From: Virgibacillus oceani
GTDB lineage: Bacteria; Bacillota; Bacilli; Bacillales; Amphibacillaceae
DNA length: 64,000 bases
Assembly: GCF_014638995.1 (NCBI RefSeq)
Contig: NZ_BMFR01000007.1
Coordinates: 62,001-126,000, forward strand
Reading direction: 5' to 3'
Within the stretch, counting starts at the first letter, position 1. Each line of letters begins with the position of its first letter. The notes beneath the pieces are model-generated. The model saw only the letters and a list, made by a program, of their open reading frames with translations. It ran no database searches and had not been told where the DNA came from. The translations under genes and the position numbers were made by a program. This document shows positions 16,085 to 25,411 of this stretch, piece by piece.

Positions 16085-17344
16085 TTAAACGAATAAAACC
16101 CGAATAATGGAAATCGTGTAAACGAGCGATATCAGCGATAATAGACTCTGAAAAATAAAAACTGCCATTTCAATATGAACAATTCCTCCAATTGCAAGAC
16201 CTGCGACGCCGATGATGAACAAACTAAACAAAACGAGACTAAGTTTTTCATTAATCATGTCTTTTAAAAGCGGAACTCTTTCCTTTCCAACTCTGTCCGA
16301 GTATTTGTATGTCCACCATAGAACTGGAACAATTTTGTATAAATAGCCTAAAATACTAAAAATTATCCATCCCATAATGTACAGAAATATGAGCCAGCTC
16401 CAAATGATGGGGTCATGAATCCCTAATAATCTAAAAATCACAGCCAATACATGTATAGAAAAACCAATCCATATGGCAAATAGTGCAAAAGAAAACGGCT
16501 TATCCAGCTTTTTTTTGAACCGTTTTTTCAGAATGTCTGCAATATCTAAGACAAACAGGCCATATCCAATTAATAACAACAGCCAGCCTATCGTTTGGAG
16601 CGTATTATTTTCCAGCCAAAATGAACTGATTAATACAATTAAACCAGTGATGTACGAAAAAAATGAGGCTTTTGCCCATTTCATTGAATAGCCGTGTGAC
16701 AGGCTGAACATTGGAACAAGTTTGTATGAAAATCCAAAAATTAATAATGTAAACCAGCCTGCGACACCTAATACGATATGGGAAAGTACTAGTTTCGTAT
16801 GGCTGGCAATTCCGCCTAAAGCAATATTCCAAGCAAGCAGAAATCCTGCGGCGATGGTTAAGGAAAGGCAAATGATTGCACCAGCGACAAACAAGGTCAT
16901 TTTGTTCTTCTTTTCTTGTTTAAAGATAGTAATCGTCATTTGAATAATAAACATCATAACACCGATGACAGCAATAATCCCTCCGTAAATGGCACTGTCA
17001 GGCTTTATACCAAGCAAAATAGCAAATCCCGTTATGCCAATAGCGGTGAAGTAAAACTGAGCGAAACCAAACGTCTGATTCCAAATCGGTGTTAAAAAGG
17101 CAACCGGAACAAGCTGGTACATTGCTCCCATCGCTACCATTAACGCAAATCCCAGCAGCAGAAAATGTGCACCCATCCATATATCAGGCATGCGCATTTG
17201 CCCAGCTACCAAAAGATCATGGTGAAGAAGGAATATCAATTGTGCTGCAGCAAATGCAATTAAAGCATATACGATAAACGCAAGTGGCAGCTTAATGTTT
17301 GTATCTATTTTCATGTTCGCACCAGGCATCATCTTAATCACCAA
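16085..17344 (-). CDS. Haem-copper-oxidase/NnrS-like polytopic membrane protein
   Basis: Up to 419 residues with about 12 membrane helices. His-bearing helices include AHFLLLGFALMVAMGAMYQL, LSHIVLGVAGWF and MFSLSHGYSMKW, a pattern seen in NnrS and oxidase-subunit-I-like proteins. The exact start is uncertain: the frame opens with GTG at 17344 overlapping the upstream gene by 11 bases, and ATGs at 17335, 17332 and 17314 are possible. It lies in an operon with two DUF2249 genes upstream and a MIP18 gene downstream. A role in nitric oxide or low-oxygen respiration is inferred from the Fnr-like box upstream. Confidence 0.65.
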   Translation of the reverse strand: MVIKMMPGANMKIDTNIKLPLAFIVYALIAFAAAQLIFLLHHDLLVAGQMRMPDIWMGAHFLLLGFALMVAMGAMYQLVPVAFLTPIWNQTFGFAQFYFTAIGITGFAILLGIKPDSAIYGGIIAVIGVMMFIIQMTITIFKQEKKNKMTLFVAGAIICLSLTIAAGFLLAWNIALGGIASHTKLVLSHIVLGVAGWFTLLIFGFSYKLVPMFSLSHGYSMKWAKASFFSYITGLIVLISSFWLENNTLQTIGWLLLLIGYGLFVLDIADILKKRFKKKLDKPFSFALFAIWIGFSIHVLAVIFRLLGIHDPIIWSWLIFLYIMGWIIFSILGYLYKIVPVLWWTYKYSDRVGKERVPLLKDMINEKLSLVLFSLFIIGVAGLAIGGIVHIEMAVFIFQSLLSLISLVYTISIIRVLFV

Positions 17345-17549
17345 TTTTCGTTATTGAAATTTTAAAGCTGCCATCCTCCTGAGCTTCGGTTTCATGCAAA
17401 TAGCCGCGTTCATCAAGCTCTTCATATAAAAACATAGGTCTGCGATCATTAATAATGGCAAGCTTTTCTCCGTTTTTCATTTTATCCAGTGCTTTTAATG
17501 TGCGCATCATTGGCTGTGGCGGTTCAAGCCCGCGATTGTCAATTATCAT
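17334..17549 (-). CDS. DUF2249 domain protein (second gene of operon)
   Basis: About 71 residues from the ATG at 17549, which overlaps the TGA of the upstream gene as ATGA and follows AAGGAGG by 10 bases. DNRGLEPPQPMMRTLKALDK and LAIINDRRPMFLYEELDERG are typical of DUF2249, a TusA-like-fold family often placed beside nitrite/NO and oxidase-like genes. It lacks the Cys of TusA. Function unknown. Confidence 0.8.
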   Translation of the reverse strand: MIIDNRGLEPPQPMMRTLKALDKMKNGEKLAIINDRRPMFLYEELDERGYLHETEAQEDGSFKISITKIGD

Positions 17550-17797
17550 TTTAACGATTCCTCCTTTTTGAAGTAGGTTACCTTCCAATGCTTTCGTTCC
17601 ATCTTTTCTGTTTTGTGTTCAAAGCCTCTGCGTTTCAAAACCGCGTGTAATGGAACGGGATTAAATGGGGCATGTAATACGAAAACCTGTCCGTCTTTTA
17701 CCTCTTTTACAGCGGCCATGATTTTATCAAATGGCTCTTTTTTCAATCTTAAATCCTCGCGCACATCCAGTTCGACAATACTATGTTCAGGATGCAT
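17546..17797 (-). CDS. DUF2249 domain protein (first gene of operon)
   Basis: This 83-residue protein contains LDVREDLRLKKEPFDKI, VFVLHAPFNPVPLHAVLKRR, and a Lys-rich end. The NPVPLHAVLKRRGF pattern is characteristic of DUF2249. CGGAGGTG precedes the ATG. It leads a four-gene minus-strand operon; a Fur-like box and an Fnr-like box lie 39 to 80 bases upstream. Confidence 0.8.
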   Translation of the reverse strand: MHPEHSIVELDVREDLRLKKEPFDKIMAAVKEVKDGQVFVLHAPFNPVPLHAVLKRRGFEHKTEKMERKHWKVTYFKKEESLK

Positions 17798-17835
17798 TGT
17801 ATCACCTCCGTTTAGAATTTCTCTTTATAGTATTA

Positions 17836-17850
17836 TGATAATCATTTTCA
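17836..17850 (-). promoter_or_regulatory. Fur-box-like operator
   Basis: The 15 bases match the 7-1-7 Bacillus Fur consensus TGATAATNATTATCA at all but one position when read on the minus strand (TGAAAATGATTATCA). It lies 39 bases upstream of the first DUF2249 gene. Confidence 0.6.
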
Positions 17851-17861
17851 ATTAGAAAGAC

Positions 17862-17877
17862 AGTGACGTGCATCACA
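17862..17877. promoter_or_regulatory. Fnr-box-like operator
   Basis: AGTGA-CGTGCA-TCACA matches the Crp/Fnr palindrome TGTGA-N6-TCACA at 9 of 10 positions. Two Crp/Fnr regulators are encoded at 35712-36404 and 38446-39147. The site lies 65 bases upstream of the DUF2249-led operon. Confidence 0.65.
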
Positions 17878-18019
17878 TTCTGCTAACTATAAAAATGAAC
17901 GTATTGTCACAATTCAAATGGAACATTAGGAGTGAGCATTCAAAGGTATAAAAATATTCCTTATCCATACATTTGTATTACAGTAAATGCATAGCCAAAA
18001 ACCTAGGGGGATAATTTCT

Positions 18020-19300
18020 ATGGAAGATATAACGGTGATCCTTATTCATTATGAAGAGCAATCAATGCTATCAAAAGCTTTGTCTTCCTTGAAAAAAATC
18101 AGTTCAAGAATAAAATCGGTGCTTGTGCTGCATGACGAAAAGACAGTATTGCATATAAATAACCACATGGATTTTGATGCTAAACTGTCATTTATCAAAA
18201 CAGGAGTAGGAGGGACTGGTGGGGCACTGAACGAAACCATTGGGGAGTTGTCTGCCTCATTTGTCTTATTTTTGCAGGATACGGATTACTTATCACCATT
18301 GCTAAACAATGCCTCGCTTGTAATGCCGCAATCCATTTCCGTATTACGGACCGGCTTACATCATCGAAATAGTGTTAGTCATTTTCCTGTTCTAGTCAGA
18401 ACGTCCATGCTGAAGAAACATAAATTTCTTTCCAAAAATCAGCTCCCATTTCAGGAAGCACTATTGCCTGCATGGCTGTCAACTATAGACCAATCCCAAC
18501 AGCAAATGGCGGGGAATTTGCTGAAACAGGCAAGAAAGAACAGCTCCGTAGATACGATTGAAAAGTTCCAGTTTATGCAAAAATACCAATTGCCCAAAAC
18601 AAATTTGAATACACCAACTATTTCTGTTGTAATAGCGATTTATAATATGGAAAAATATGTAGAAACGGCAATTGCCTCATGCCTGCTGCAAGCGGAACAA
18701 TTTGATGAAATTTTAATCATGGATGATGGATCCACTGATAGCTCCTATAAGCAACTCGCAAAATGGGGGGATGGAAAACAAGTAAAGACATTTCATAAAA
18801 AAAACGAGGGTAAGGCAAAGGCACTGAATGAATTATTGCCACATGTAACATCAGATTTTATTTTGGAGCTTGATGGAGATGATTGGCTTGATTACGATGC
18901 CTGTTCCATGATAAAAAGGCATGCGGCAGGACTTGCGGATACGATTTCTGTTTTATATGGGAATTTCAGAAGGTGGAAGCAATTACCTAATGATATTCTG
19001 TACAAGGGAGTAACAAATGGAAAGGCTGTTAACGGAAAAGCTGATTTATTGCATTATCGATTTCCACTTGGACCCCGAATATACCGAACATCACTATTGA
19101 AAGAAGCGGGAGGGTTTCCAGTAATTGATTTTGAAAATGGCCGGCTGTTTGAGGATGTAAGCGTCCTTTTTCAGTTGTTAAAAAGATCCCAATTCCAATA
19201 TAAGGATTTTACCATTTATAATGTACGGGAACATAAACAAAGCATTACAAAAACAAATGATGCGAAGTGGAGCTTATTTCTGAAAAAATTAACAGAGTAA
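18020..19300 (+). CDS. Glycosyltransferase with two GT2-like domains
   Basis: About 426 residues from the ATG at 18020, chosen for AGGGGG 10 bases upstream. The N-terminal 190 residues look like a degenerate GT-A domain (ITVILIHYEEQSMLSKALSS, then FLQDTDYL where a DxD would be). The C-terminal half is a clear GT2 domain with ISVVIAIYNMEKYVETAI, MDDGSTDSS and ELDGDDWLDYD. It is cytosolic and has no membrane segment. It is the first gene of the glycan cluster. Confidence 0.8.
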   Translation: MEDITVILIHYEEQSMLSKALSSLKKISSRIKSVLVLHDEKTVLHINNHMDFDAKLSFIKTGVGGTGGALNETIGELSASFVLFLQDTDYLSPLLNNASLVMPQSISVLRTGLHHRNSVSHFPVLVRTSMLKKHKFLSKNQLPFQEALLPAWLSTIDQSQQQMAGNLLKQARKNSSVDTIEKFQFMQKYQLPKTNLNTPTISVVIAIYNMEKYVETAIASCLLQAEQFDEILIMDDGSTDSSYKQLAKWGDGKQVKTFHKKNEGKAKALNELLPHVTSDFILELDGDDWLDYDACSMIKRHAAGLADTISVLYGNFRRWKQLPNDILYKGVTNGKAVNGKADLLHYRFPLGPRIYRTSLLKEAGGFPVIDFENGRLFEDVSVLFQLLKRSQFQYKDFTIYNVREHKQSITKTNDAKWSLFLKKLTE

Positions 19301-19309
19301 TGGAAACAA

Positions 19310-20428
19310 TTATCCATTACTCGCTAAATAGTCATTAATTGTCGTAATAATATAGTCCTGCTGCTGAAAAGACATCATTGGGTATATAGGAAGTGCCAGT
19401 ATTCTAGTTGCGATTCTTTCGGTTACTGGAAAGTCACCCTGTTTATAAGCAAGATTATTGAAAGCTTTTTGCAGATGAAGGGGAATGGGGTAATAAATGC
19501 TTGAGGCAATTCCATTTTTCTCGAGTACTTCCATTAGTTCATTTCGCTTAGTTATTTCAATACAGTATTGGTGAAAGGTATGTTCCCGATTTTCTGAAAT
19601 TGGAGGGGTTTTGACATGCTCATTGAGGTTCTCCGTATATCGTTTGGCAATTTCATTTCTACTGTGTAAAAAAATGTCCAAATAGTATAGTTTGACAAGC
19701 AGAATTGCTGCTTGAAACTCATCCAGTCTGCTATTCAATCCTATTAAAGAATGTTCGTATTTTCTATCACTGCCATGGTTTCTTAACTTTTCGACCTTTT
19801 TATAGATGTCTGTTTGATTTGTTGTAATAAATCCCGCGTCACCAAATGCACCAAGATTTTTGGAAGGGAAGAAGGAAAAGCAGCCAATATTGCCAATTGC
19901 GCCAACTCTTTTGCCATTATACTCCGTTCCAATCGCCTGGCAGGCATCCTCGATTATTTTTAAGTCATGCTTAGCCGCAATTTCTAATATTTCATTCATG
20001 TTTGCCGCTTGGCCGTACAGATGGACTACGATGATTGCTTTTGTATTTTCTGTAATCACTTCTTCTATTTTGCTGGGATCGATCGTATACGTTTCTTCCT
20101 CAATATCAACGAAAATAGGTTTTGCTCCCACTAATGCAATTGCTTCTGCGGTTGCAAAAAAGGTAAATGGTGTCGTGATTACTTCATCGCCTGGACCAAT
20201 GTCAAGTGCTCTTAGGGCTAAATGAAGGGCATCTGTCCCATTGGCAACCCCTAGACCATGCGCTGCACCAACGTAATCGGCGACCGCTCTTTCAAGCTCA
20301 ATACCCTTTTTTCCAAGTACATATTGTCCGCTGTCCAATACTTCTGTTACCATTTCCAAAATAGGGGTTCTGAGTAACTGTAATTCTTCTGTTAAATCAA
20401 CCATTGGTATTTTTTTGTTATTCAGCAT
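19310..20428 (-). CDS. DegT/DnrJ/EryC1/StrS sugar aminotransferase (WbpE-like)
   Basis: This 372-residue PLP enzyme has GTDALHLALRAL, EDACQAIG with the pyridine-N-binding Asp161, and FFPSKNLGAFGD with Lys190 as the Schiff-base lysine. It fits transamination of a 3-keto nucleotide sugar. Together with the dehydrogenase, Gfo/Idh, acetyltransferase and 2-epimerase genes in this cluster it fits the WbpE step to UDP-GlcNAc(3NH2)A. It lies directly upstream of no other step; the dehydrogenase gene precedes it in the same direction with a 25-base gap. Confidence 0.85.
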   Translation of the reverse strand: MLNNKKIPMVDLTEELQLLRTPILEMVTEVLDSGQYVLGKKGIELERAVADYVGAAHGLGVANGTDALHLALRALDIGPGDEVITTPFTFFATAEAIALVGAKPIFVDIEEETYTIDPSKIEEVITENTKAIIVVHLYGQAANMNEILEIAAKHDLKIIEDACQAIGTEYNGKRVGAIGNIGCFSFFPSKNLGAFGDAGFITTNQTDIYKKVEKLRNHGSDRKYEHSLIGLNSRLDEFQAAILLVKLYYLDIFLHSRNEIAKRYTENLNEHVKTPPISENREHTFHQYCIEITKRNELMEVLEKNGIASSIYYPIPLHLQKAFNNLAYKQGDFPVTERIATRILALPIYPMMSFQQQDYIITTINDYLASNG

Positions 20429-20453
20429 TTTGTTTTACATACCACCCTTTACG

Positions 20454-21785
20454 TTAATTTCCAATACCCAGATATTTCATTCCAAGGTTTGTAATTTCTC
20501 TCCTATTCAACCTATTTCTGCCGTCGAATACGAGCTCACAATTACTGAATGCTGTAAAATCCAAGCTGCTATATTGCTGGTGATAGGCTTGGAGGATAAT
20601 CACATCTATTTCCGCTGCAAATTCATCATTTAATGCTAGTGATCTTGCACCGTAATTCCTAATCTCTTTTTCAGTAAAATGAGGGTCATGAACAAATAGA
20701 TTTGCCCGTTTCTTTCGTAATTGTTCCAGAAGCAGGAAGGTTGTTGATTTAGTAGGTTCCTTTACATTTTCCCGGTAGGATAATCCTAGAATAAGCACAT
20801 TTTTGTTTTCTAACGAATCTATTTCTTCCTCCATTTTGGAAATAGAGTAGGAAGCCATTTGATCATTTATTTCTCTGGACATTGTAGTTAAGCCTGGCTT
20901 TAGCCCCTTATTGATGAAAAAATAGGGGTAGATTGGAATGCAATGTCCGCCTACTCCAATGCCGGGTGCGTGTATATGTGAATAGGGCTGGCTATTGCTT
21001 GCATCGATTACTTCAGACATATTGACCCCTTTGGCATCAGCGAATTGTGCAAGTTCATTTGCCAGTGCAATATTTACATCCCGATAGACGCATTCAGCGA
21101 CCTTGGAAAATTCCGCTGTTTCCAACGAACTTACTTCTATCAATTGGCAGTTCAAGGCATTAGTATAAAACTCAGCAGCTAGCCGAAGACTTTTTTCATT
21201 AATTCCCCCGATAACCTTTGGATAGGTTTGAAGATCTAAAAGAATGCGATTGGAGTAGACTCTTTCGGGACTATATGCAAGATAGATATCCTCACCCAAA
21301 CGCAGCCCGGAAATTTCTTCTATTTTATTCCCGAATCTATTTCTTGTATCTCCAGGTGGAAGTGTCGTTTCAAAAATGACTAATGTGTCTTTTCTAATGC
21401 CCTTTGCTATTTCCTGAACGGCAGCATCAATAAAGTGATAATCAACATGGTTTTGATCATCAACTAATACTGGCACAATAACAACGATTACATTGGATTT
21501 TCTAACAGCATCAGCAGTTATAGTTGTTGCTGATAGTGATTTATTGTTGTGGGCATCAGCGACCAATTGATCCAGTCCCGGTTCATTGTTGATGTGGGAT
21601 TTTCCGTTGTTGATGGAAGTGACAACTTCTTTGTTAATATCCGATCCGTAAACAGTATATCCATTGTTGGCAAAAACAGCAGCCAAGGTCAGACCTATTT
21701 TTCCTAGTCCAACTACAGCTACAGAAGTGTTTTGTTGTTCATTCAATAGTTTAACCTCACTTCTTTCGTTAAGACGATTATTCAT
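20454..21785 (-). CDS. Nucleotide-sugar 6-dehydrogenase (WbpA/WecC type)
   Basis: This 443-residue enzyme has the NAD motif VVGLGKIGLTLA near the N-terminus, YSPERV, and the active-site Cys in GVGGHCIPIYPYFF. The GGHCIPxxPYF form matches the UDP-HexNAc 6-dehydrogenases WbpA, WbpO and WecC more than UDP-glucose dehydrogenase. The ATG at 21785 gives a 13-residue tail; a TTG at 21746 with GTGAGG upstream is an alternative start. It supplies a uronic acid precursor for the glycan cluster. Confidence 0.85.
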   Translation of the reverse strand: MNNRLNERSEVKLLNEQQNTSVAVVGLGKIGLTLAAVFANNGYTVYGSDINKEVVTSINNGKSHINNEPGLDQLVADAHNNKSLSATTITADAVRKSNVIVVIVPVLVDDQNHVDYHFIDAAVQEIAKGIRKDTLVIFETTLPPGDTRNRFGNKIEEISGLRLGEDIYLAYSPERVYSNRILLDLQTYPKVIGGINEKSLRLAAEFYTNALNCQLIEVSSLETAEFSKVAECVYRDVNIALANELAQFADAKGVNMSEVIDASNSQPYSHIHAPGIGVGGHCIPIYPYFFINKGLKPGLTTMSREINDQMASYSISKMEEEIDSLENKNVLILGLSYRENVKEPTKSTTFLLLEQLRKKRANLFVHDPHFTEKEIRNYGARSLALNDEFAAEIDVIILQAYHQQYSSLDFTAFSNCELVFDGRNRLNRREITNLGMKYLGIGN

Positions 21786-21934
21786 AATTTATGGTATTAA
21801 AAAATGTTAGAAATGATTGGACGAATGGTAGATTTCTTGCGGAATGGAAGATGATAAATTTTTGTGGATAAAAAATGTTGTTTAAAGTGATTAGAGTATA
21901 TTTATCCCTTTAATATGATTCATTGCGGCATTTG

Positions 21935-22939
21935 TTATAGACTGTTGTATATTTCTATATACTTCTTAGCTGCAGCTGGTGCATCATGATAGAGTTTTAC
22001 ATATTTCCTCCCTTTTTTTCCAAGTTCATTTCGTTTAAGCGGATTCGCAATAAGACTCTTTAAAACTTCAACAATCGTGTCAGGATTAGCGTTTACGATA
22101 GGTAATTCTTTAGGATACTTTGCAACTAAATCATCACGTATATAACAGATTACCGGTTTTCCTAATGCCATTGCTTCTGAGCTAACGAAACCATACGCCC
22201 CGATTCGTAATTGATCAATGACGATATCCGATTTCGCCAAAAGATTTTTAGCTTCCTGGTTTGGAAGACCTTCGATTAATTTGAAGCGAAAGGCTAATCC
22301 AGAACGCTTTAATTCTTGAACGGCATTTAAGATAAACTCTGTCCCTTTGATATATCGCGATGAAGGAGCGTGTACGATGAGCGGAGAATTATTTTTTGTT
22401 TGGGAGAATTGAGGATTAAACTGCTGAACATCGATCGTGTGAGGGATGACATGGACATACTTATATGAATTGGAAATATAACCTTCCAATTCATAATCCT
22501 GAACTATAGCATGGTCCATGTATTTTGATAAAATGGATACATTATGGTTTATTTTTTCATCTGTCCATTCCGGTTTTGTCCGGACATATGGATTATTTTT
22601 TCTGGCAACAGAAGGAATACGAATGTCTGATCCGTGATGGTGGACAATCATTTTCTTTCCAGCTTGTTTTAAAATCTCTAAGTCTTTTTTGTCTGGGAAA
22701 AATGTATCGCCAAAATGAAAATGAAAAATGTCATATTGCTTGATGGATTCTTGTAAAAACTCCTTCCTTTTCGCTTCTTTTTCTTGAACTGGCAGTGTAT
22801 TAAGCCTTAAGCAAATATCAGGCTTAAATTTAAACGGATGTTCATCAAAATGGCATGAAGTTGCCTCGACCCCTTTTAACCGAAGAGCTTTACACAATTC
22901 AATCATTGGTGAACCATAGGATATGTGCAGTACTCGCAA
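21935..22939 (-). CDS. Glycosyltransferase, GT4 family
   Basis: This 334-residue GT-B protein begins with TTG after AAAGGA. The N-terminus MRVLHISYGSPMIEL and HHHGSDIR are donor/acceptor domain features; VHAPSSRYIKGTEFILNA and SSEAMALGKPVICY form the C-terminal nucleotide-sugar site with the conserved Glu. It lies in the glycan cluster between the sugar dehydrogenase and another GT4. Acceptor unknown. Confidence 0.85.
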   Translation of the reverse strand: MRVLHISYGSPMIELCKALRLKGVEATSCHFDEHPFKFKPDICLRLNTLPVQEKEAKRKEFLQESIKQYDIFHFHFGDTFFPDKKDLEILKQAGKKMIVHHHGSDIRIPSVARKNNPYVRTKPEWTDEKINHNVSILSKYMDHAIVQDYELEGYISNSYKYVHVIPHTIDVQQFNPQFSQTKNNSPLIVHAPSSRYIKGTEFILNAVQELKRSGLAFRFKLIEGLPNQEAKNLLAKSDIVIDQLRIGAYGFVSSEAMALGKPVICYIRDDLVAKYPKELPIVNANPDTIVEVLKSLIANPLKRNELGKKGRKYVKLYHDAPAAAKKYIEIYNSL

Positions 22940-23156
22940 TTCTATCTGTCCTTTCTTTCAGGCTGTTTTTCATAACGAATGTTTTTAAATGCTATTCCTT
23001 ATTTAAACTGCGTGTGTTTAGCGCTTAGGGCAGTTCAGCACCTTAAGGGTATACTAATGAATTCCACAAATTCGTATAGTGTTGTTCTGCAGTGCTCCAC
23101 AGGTAATAATGCATTTTGTATGAATTACAATAATCGATACGAAATGGGCCTTATTT

Positions 23157-24371
23157 TTACAATTGTTCATAAATACCGAATAACTTCTTTTCCATATGCT
23201 CCCAACTGTACTGAGATTCCATTACACTTCTGGCATTGCTGCTGGCTGCCCGAATTTTATTGCGATTGGAATGCAGTGAAATTAAAGCGTCCGCATAGTC
23301 CGTTGCAGTAGCTTGAAATTTTTTTATAACAAACCCGCAGTTATGCATCTCAATGAATTTTTCCATATCTGTACATTGATTGACTAAAACAGGAACCCCA
23401 TTATTTAAATAACTGAAAAATTTATTCGGCATGGCAAACCGATTATTTAGAGAATGGACTGGATTCATGTCTATCCATCCTAAATCAACATCTTTCATAA
23501 CATCAGGAATGGAAGCAAAGTTTACCCAACCAGTATATTCTACTTTTGACTTCAAGTGTTCGGGTATTTTAAACGTTACATCGTTATCTGTATGCTTACC
23601 CCCTCCGATGATTTTTATTTTCAAATCTATTGTTTTATTACACACTTCAGCTATATTGATAAGTTTTGGAAAGCTTCCTCTTTTTTTATTTAAGATTCCT
23701 TCGAATGCAAGGACAAGTCCGGTGTTATTTGCTTGATTCGGTATATATTCAGGAGCTAATGGAGGGGAATTGTAAAGTACTTCAATTGGTGGAGGGGTCC
23801 CAATTGAGTGAAACCATGATTTAATTGATTCTGATACTGTTATGATGTAGTCCGTTTCCTGCAGCATATTTTTTAGCATTTTCTGTGTTGCTTCTTTTGT
23901 TTTACTGGACTGAACGGCTAACGGATCGGGATACAATTCATGGCTATCATAGATAATCTTACTCGATTTCCCTTTTGCGGCTAAAGTGCGTTTAATGCCT
24001 ATACCGGAATATAATGAGAAGAATTCGTGACAATGATAGATATCTGCTTCCTGGGCTATGCCTAATTTTGTCAGCGGGTCAGTAAAACGGTGGGTACCTT
24101 TAGACTGTATTGTATAATGGAGACTTTTCAATTGTTTTTCAAGATACACCTGCTCATATGTAATAATTTTTATTCCCTCATGCATAAATGTTTTGAATGT
24201 AAATTTATCTTTAAAGGGACTTCCATCAATATCGAATAAGAAACCATTTTTTCGCGGAACAATCATTGTTATGTTATACCCATTTTTTAATAGACTCTTT
24301 GCCTCTTTTTTAAATATTCTAGCGTCTAAAAAAGGATGTTCAGATACTAAAAAACAAACATTTTTACTCAT
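23157..24371 (-). CDS. Glycosyltransferase, GT4 family (paralogue of 29203-30426)
   Basis: This 404-residue protein is similar along its whole length to the one at 29203-30426. Shared pieces include DARIFKKEAKSL/DARIFSKEAKSL, the LIYDSHEL segment, YNSPPLA, NKFFSYLNNGIPVL-type and the final YSWEHMEKKLF/YSWEKMEQRLF. GGAGGAG precedes the ATG. The pair probably arose by duplication and may add related sugars. Confidence 0.85.
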   Translation of the reverse strand: MSKNVCFLVSEHPFLDARIFKKEAKSLLKNGYNITMIVPRKNGFLFDIDGSPFKDKFTFKTFMHEGIKIITYEQVYLEKQLKSLHYTIQSKGTHRFTDPLTKLGIAQEADIYHCHEFFSLYSGIGIKRTLAAKGKSSKIIYDSHELYPDPLAVQSSKTKEATQKMLKNMLQETDYIITVSESIKSWFHSIGTPPPIEVLYNSPPLAPEYIPNQANNTGLVLAFEGILNKKRGSFPKLINIAEVCNKTIDLKIKIIGGGKHTDNDVTFKIPEHLKSKVEYTGWVNFASIPDVMKDVDLGWIDMNPVHSLNNRFAMPNKFFSYLNNGVPVLVNQCTDMEKFIEMHNCGFVIKKFQATATDYADALISLHSNRNKIRAASSNARSVMESQYSWEHMEKKLFGIYEQL

Positions 24372-24617
24372 CTTTCTCCTCCCAGGCTTATGAGCACTTG
24401 GCTAAATTTCTTTCATAGCCTCTTTTTAGAATCCATAGTACTAACGTATTAACAGCTATTTTGTTTTATACATACAAATATAAATAAATATGCATCTATG
24501 TAAAGGTATTTTATAAATTTTGTTGTTTCTTACTATGCAGTAAAAAGCCTATGCATATTTGTATGGTGAGATTCTTTAAAAATAGGACTGGTTACCTGAA
24601 ATACGGGAGGAGACAAT

Positions 24618-25373
24618 GTGAATTTAAATCTAAAGGGAAAAAAGGTTTTAATTACGGGTGGATCAAGGGGGATTGGTAAGGGAATCGCAAGTGCATTTGT
24701 TGAGGAAGGCGCAAAGGTTGGAATTGCTGCAAGAGACAGTAGTGAACTTTTGCAAACTAAGGATGAGTTGGGTACACAAATCTATCAAAAAGATCTTTCA
24801 AATTATGATAATCGAGAAAAATTGATAGAAGAATTTACAAATCAATTTAATGGTATTGACATTCTTGTTAATAACATGGGTGCAAGTCATGGGAATTTGG
24901 TTATAAATACACCTCCAAGTAAATTTTCAGAAGCATTAGAACTAAATTTCGTTGCTGCTGTTCATTTAAGTCAGCTGGCAGCCAGACACATGATGGATCG
25001 TGGCAGTGGAGTCATCATCAATATTGCATCTATTTATGGCAAAGAGGCAGGGGGAGCACCATCGTATAACGCTTCAAAGGCTGCATTAATTAGTTTTACA
25101 AAGTCTTTCAGTTCAGAGGCGATAAAGGATAATGTTCGAGTGGTTGGGATTGCCCCAGGAGCTGTTTATCATCCAAATAAAGTCTGGAAACGCAGGTTGG
25201 AACTTGATCCGGATTTTTTGGATAATTATGCTAGTAAACGAATACCAGGAGGGCGGCTAGGAACCCCAGGGGAAATTGGAAATGTTGCGGTATTTTTAGC
25301 TTCTGAAAAAGCATCATGGATCGTCGGGACAACTGTAACGGTGGATGGCGGGCAATCAAGAATGAATTTTTAA
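24618..25373 (+). CDS. SDR-family oxidoreductase
   Basis: This 251-residue protein starts with GTG after GGGAGGAG. It has TGGSRGIGKGIA, NNMGAS, Ser...YNASK (catalytic) and the C-terminal VTVDGGQSR of classical SDR enzymes. Position at the head of a three-gene plus-strand run with an epimerase and a 2-epimerase suggests sugar or polyol modification, but FabG-like SDRs are not specific enough to name a substrate. Confidence 0.85.
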   Translation: MNLNLKGKKVLITGGSRGIGKGIASAFVEEGAKVGIAARDSSELLQTKDELGTQIYQKDLSNYDNREKLIEEFTNQFNGIDILVNNMGASHGNLVINTPPSKFSEALELNFVAAVHLSQLAARHMMDRGSGVIINIASIYGKEAGGAPSYNASKAALISFTKSFSSEAIKDNVRVVGIAPGAVYHPNKVWKRRLELDPDFLDNYASKRIPGGRLGTPGEIGNVAVFLASEKASWIVGTTVTVDGGQSRMNF

Positions 25374-25411
25374 CTCACATTTAATAAAATGCAGAAAGGA
25401 ATGGACATAGA

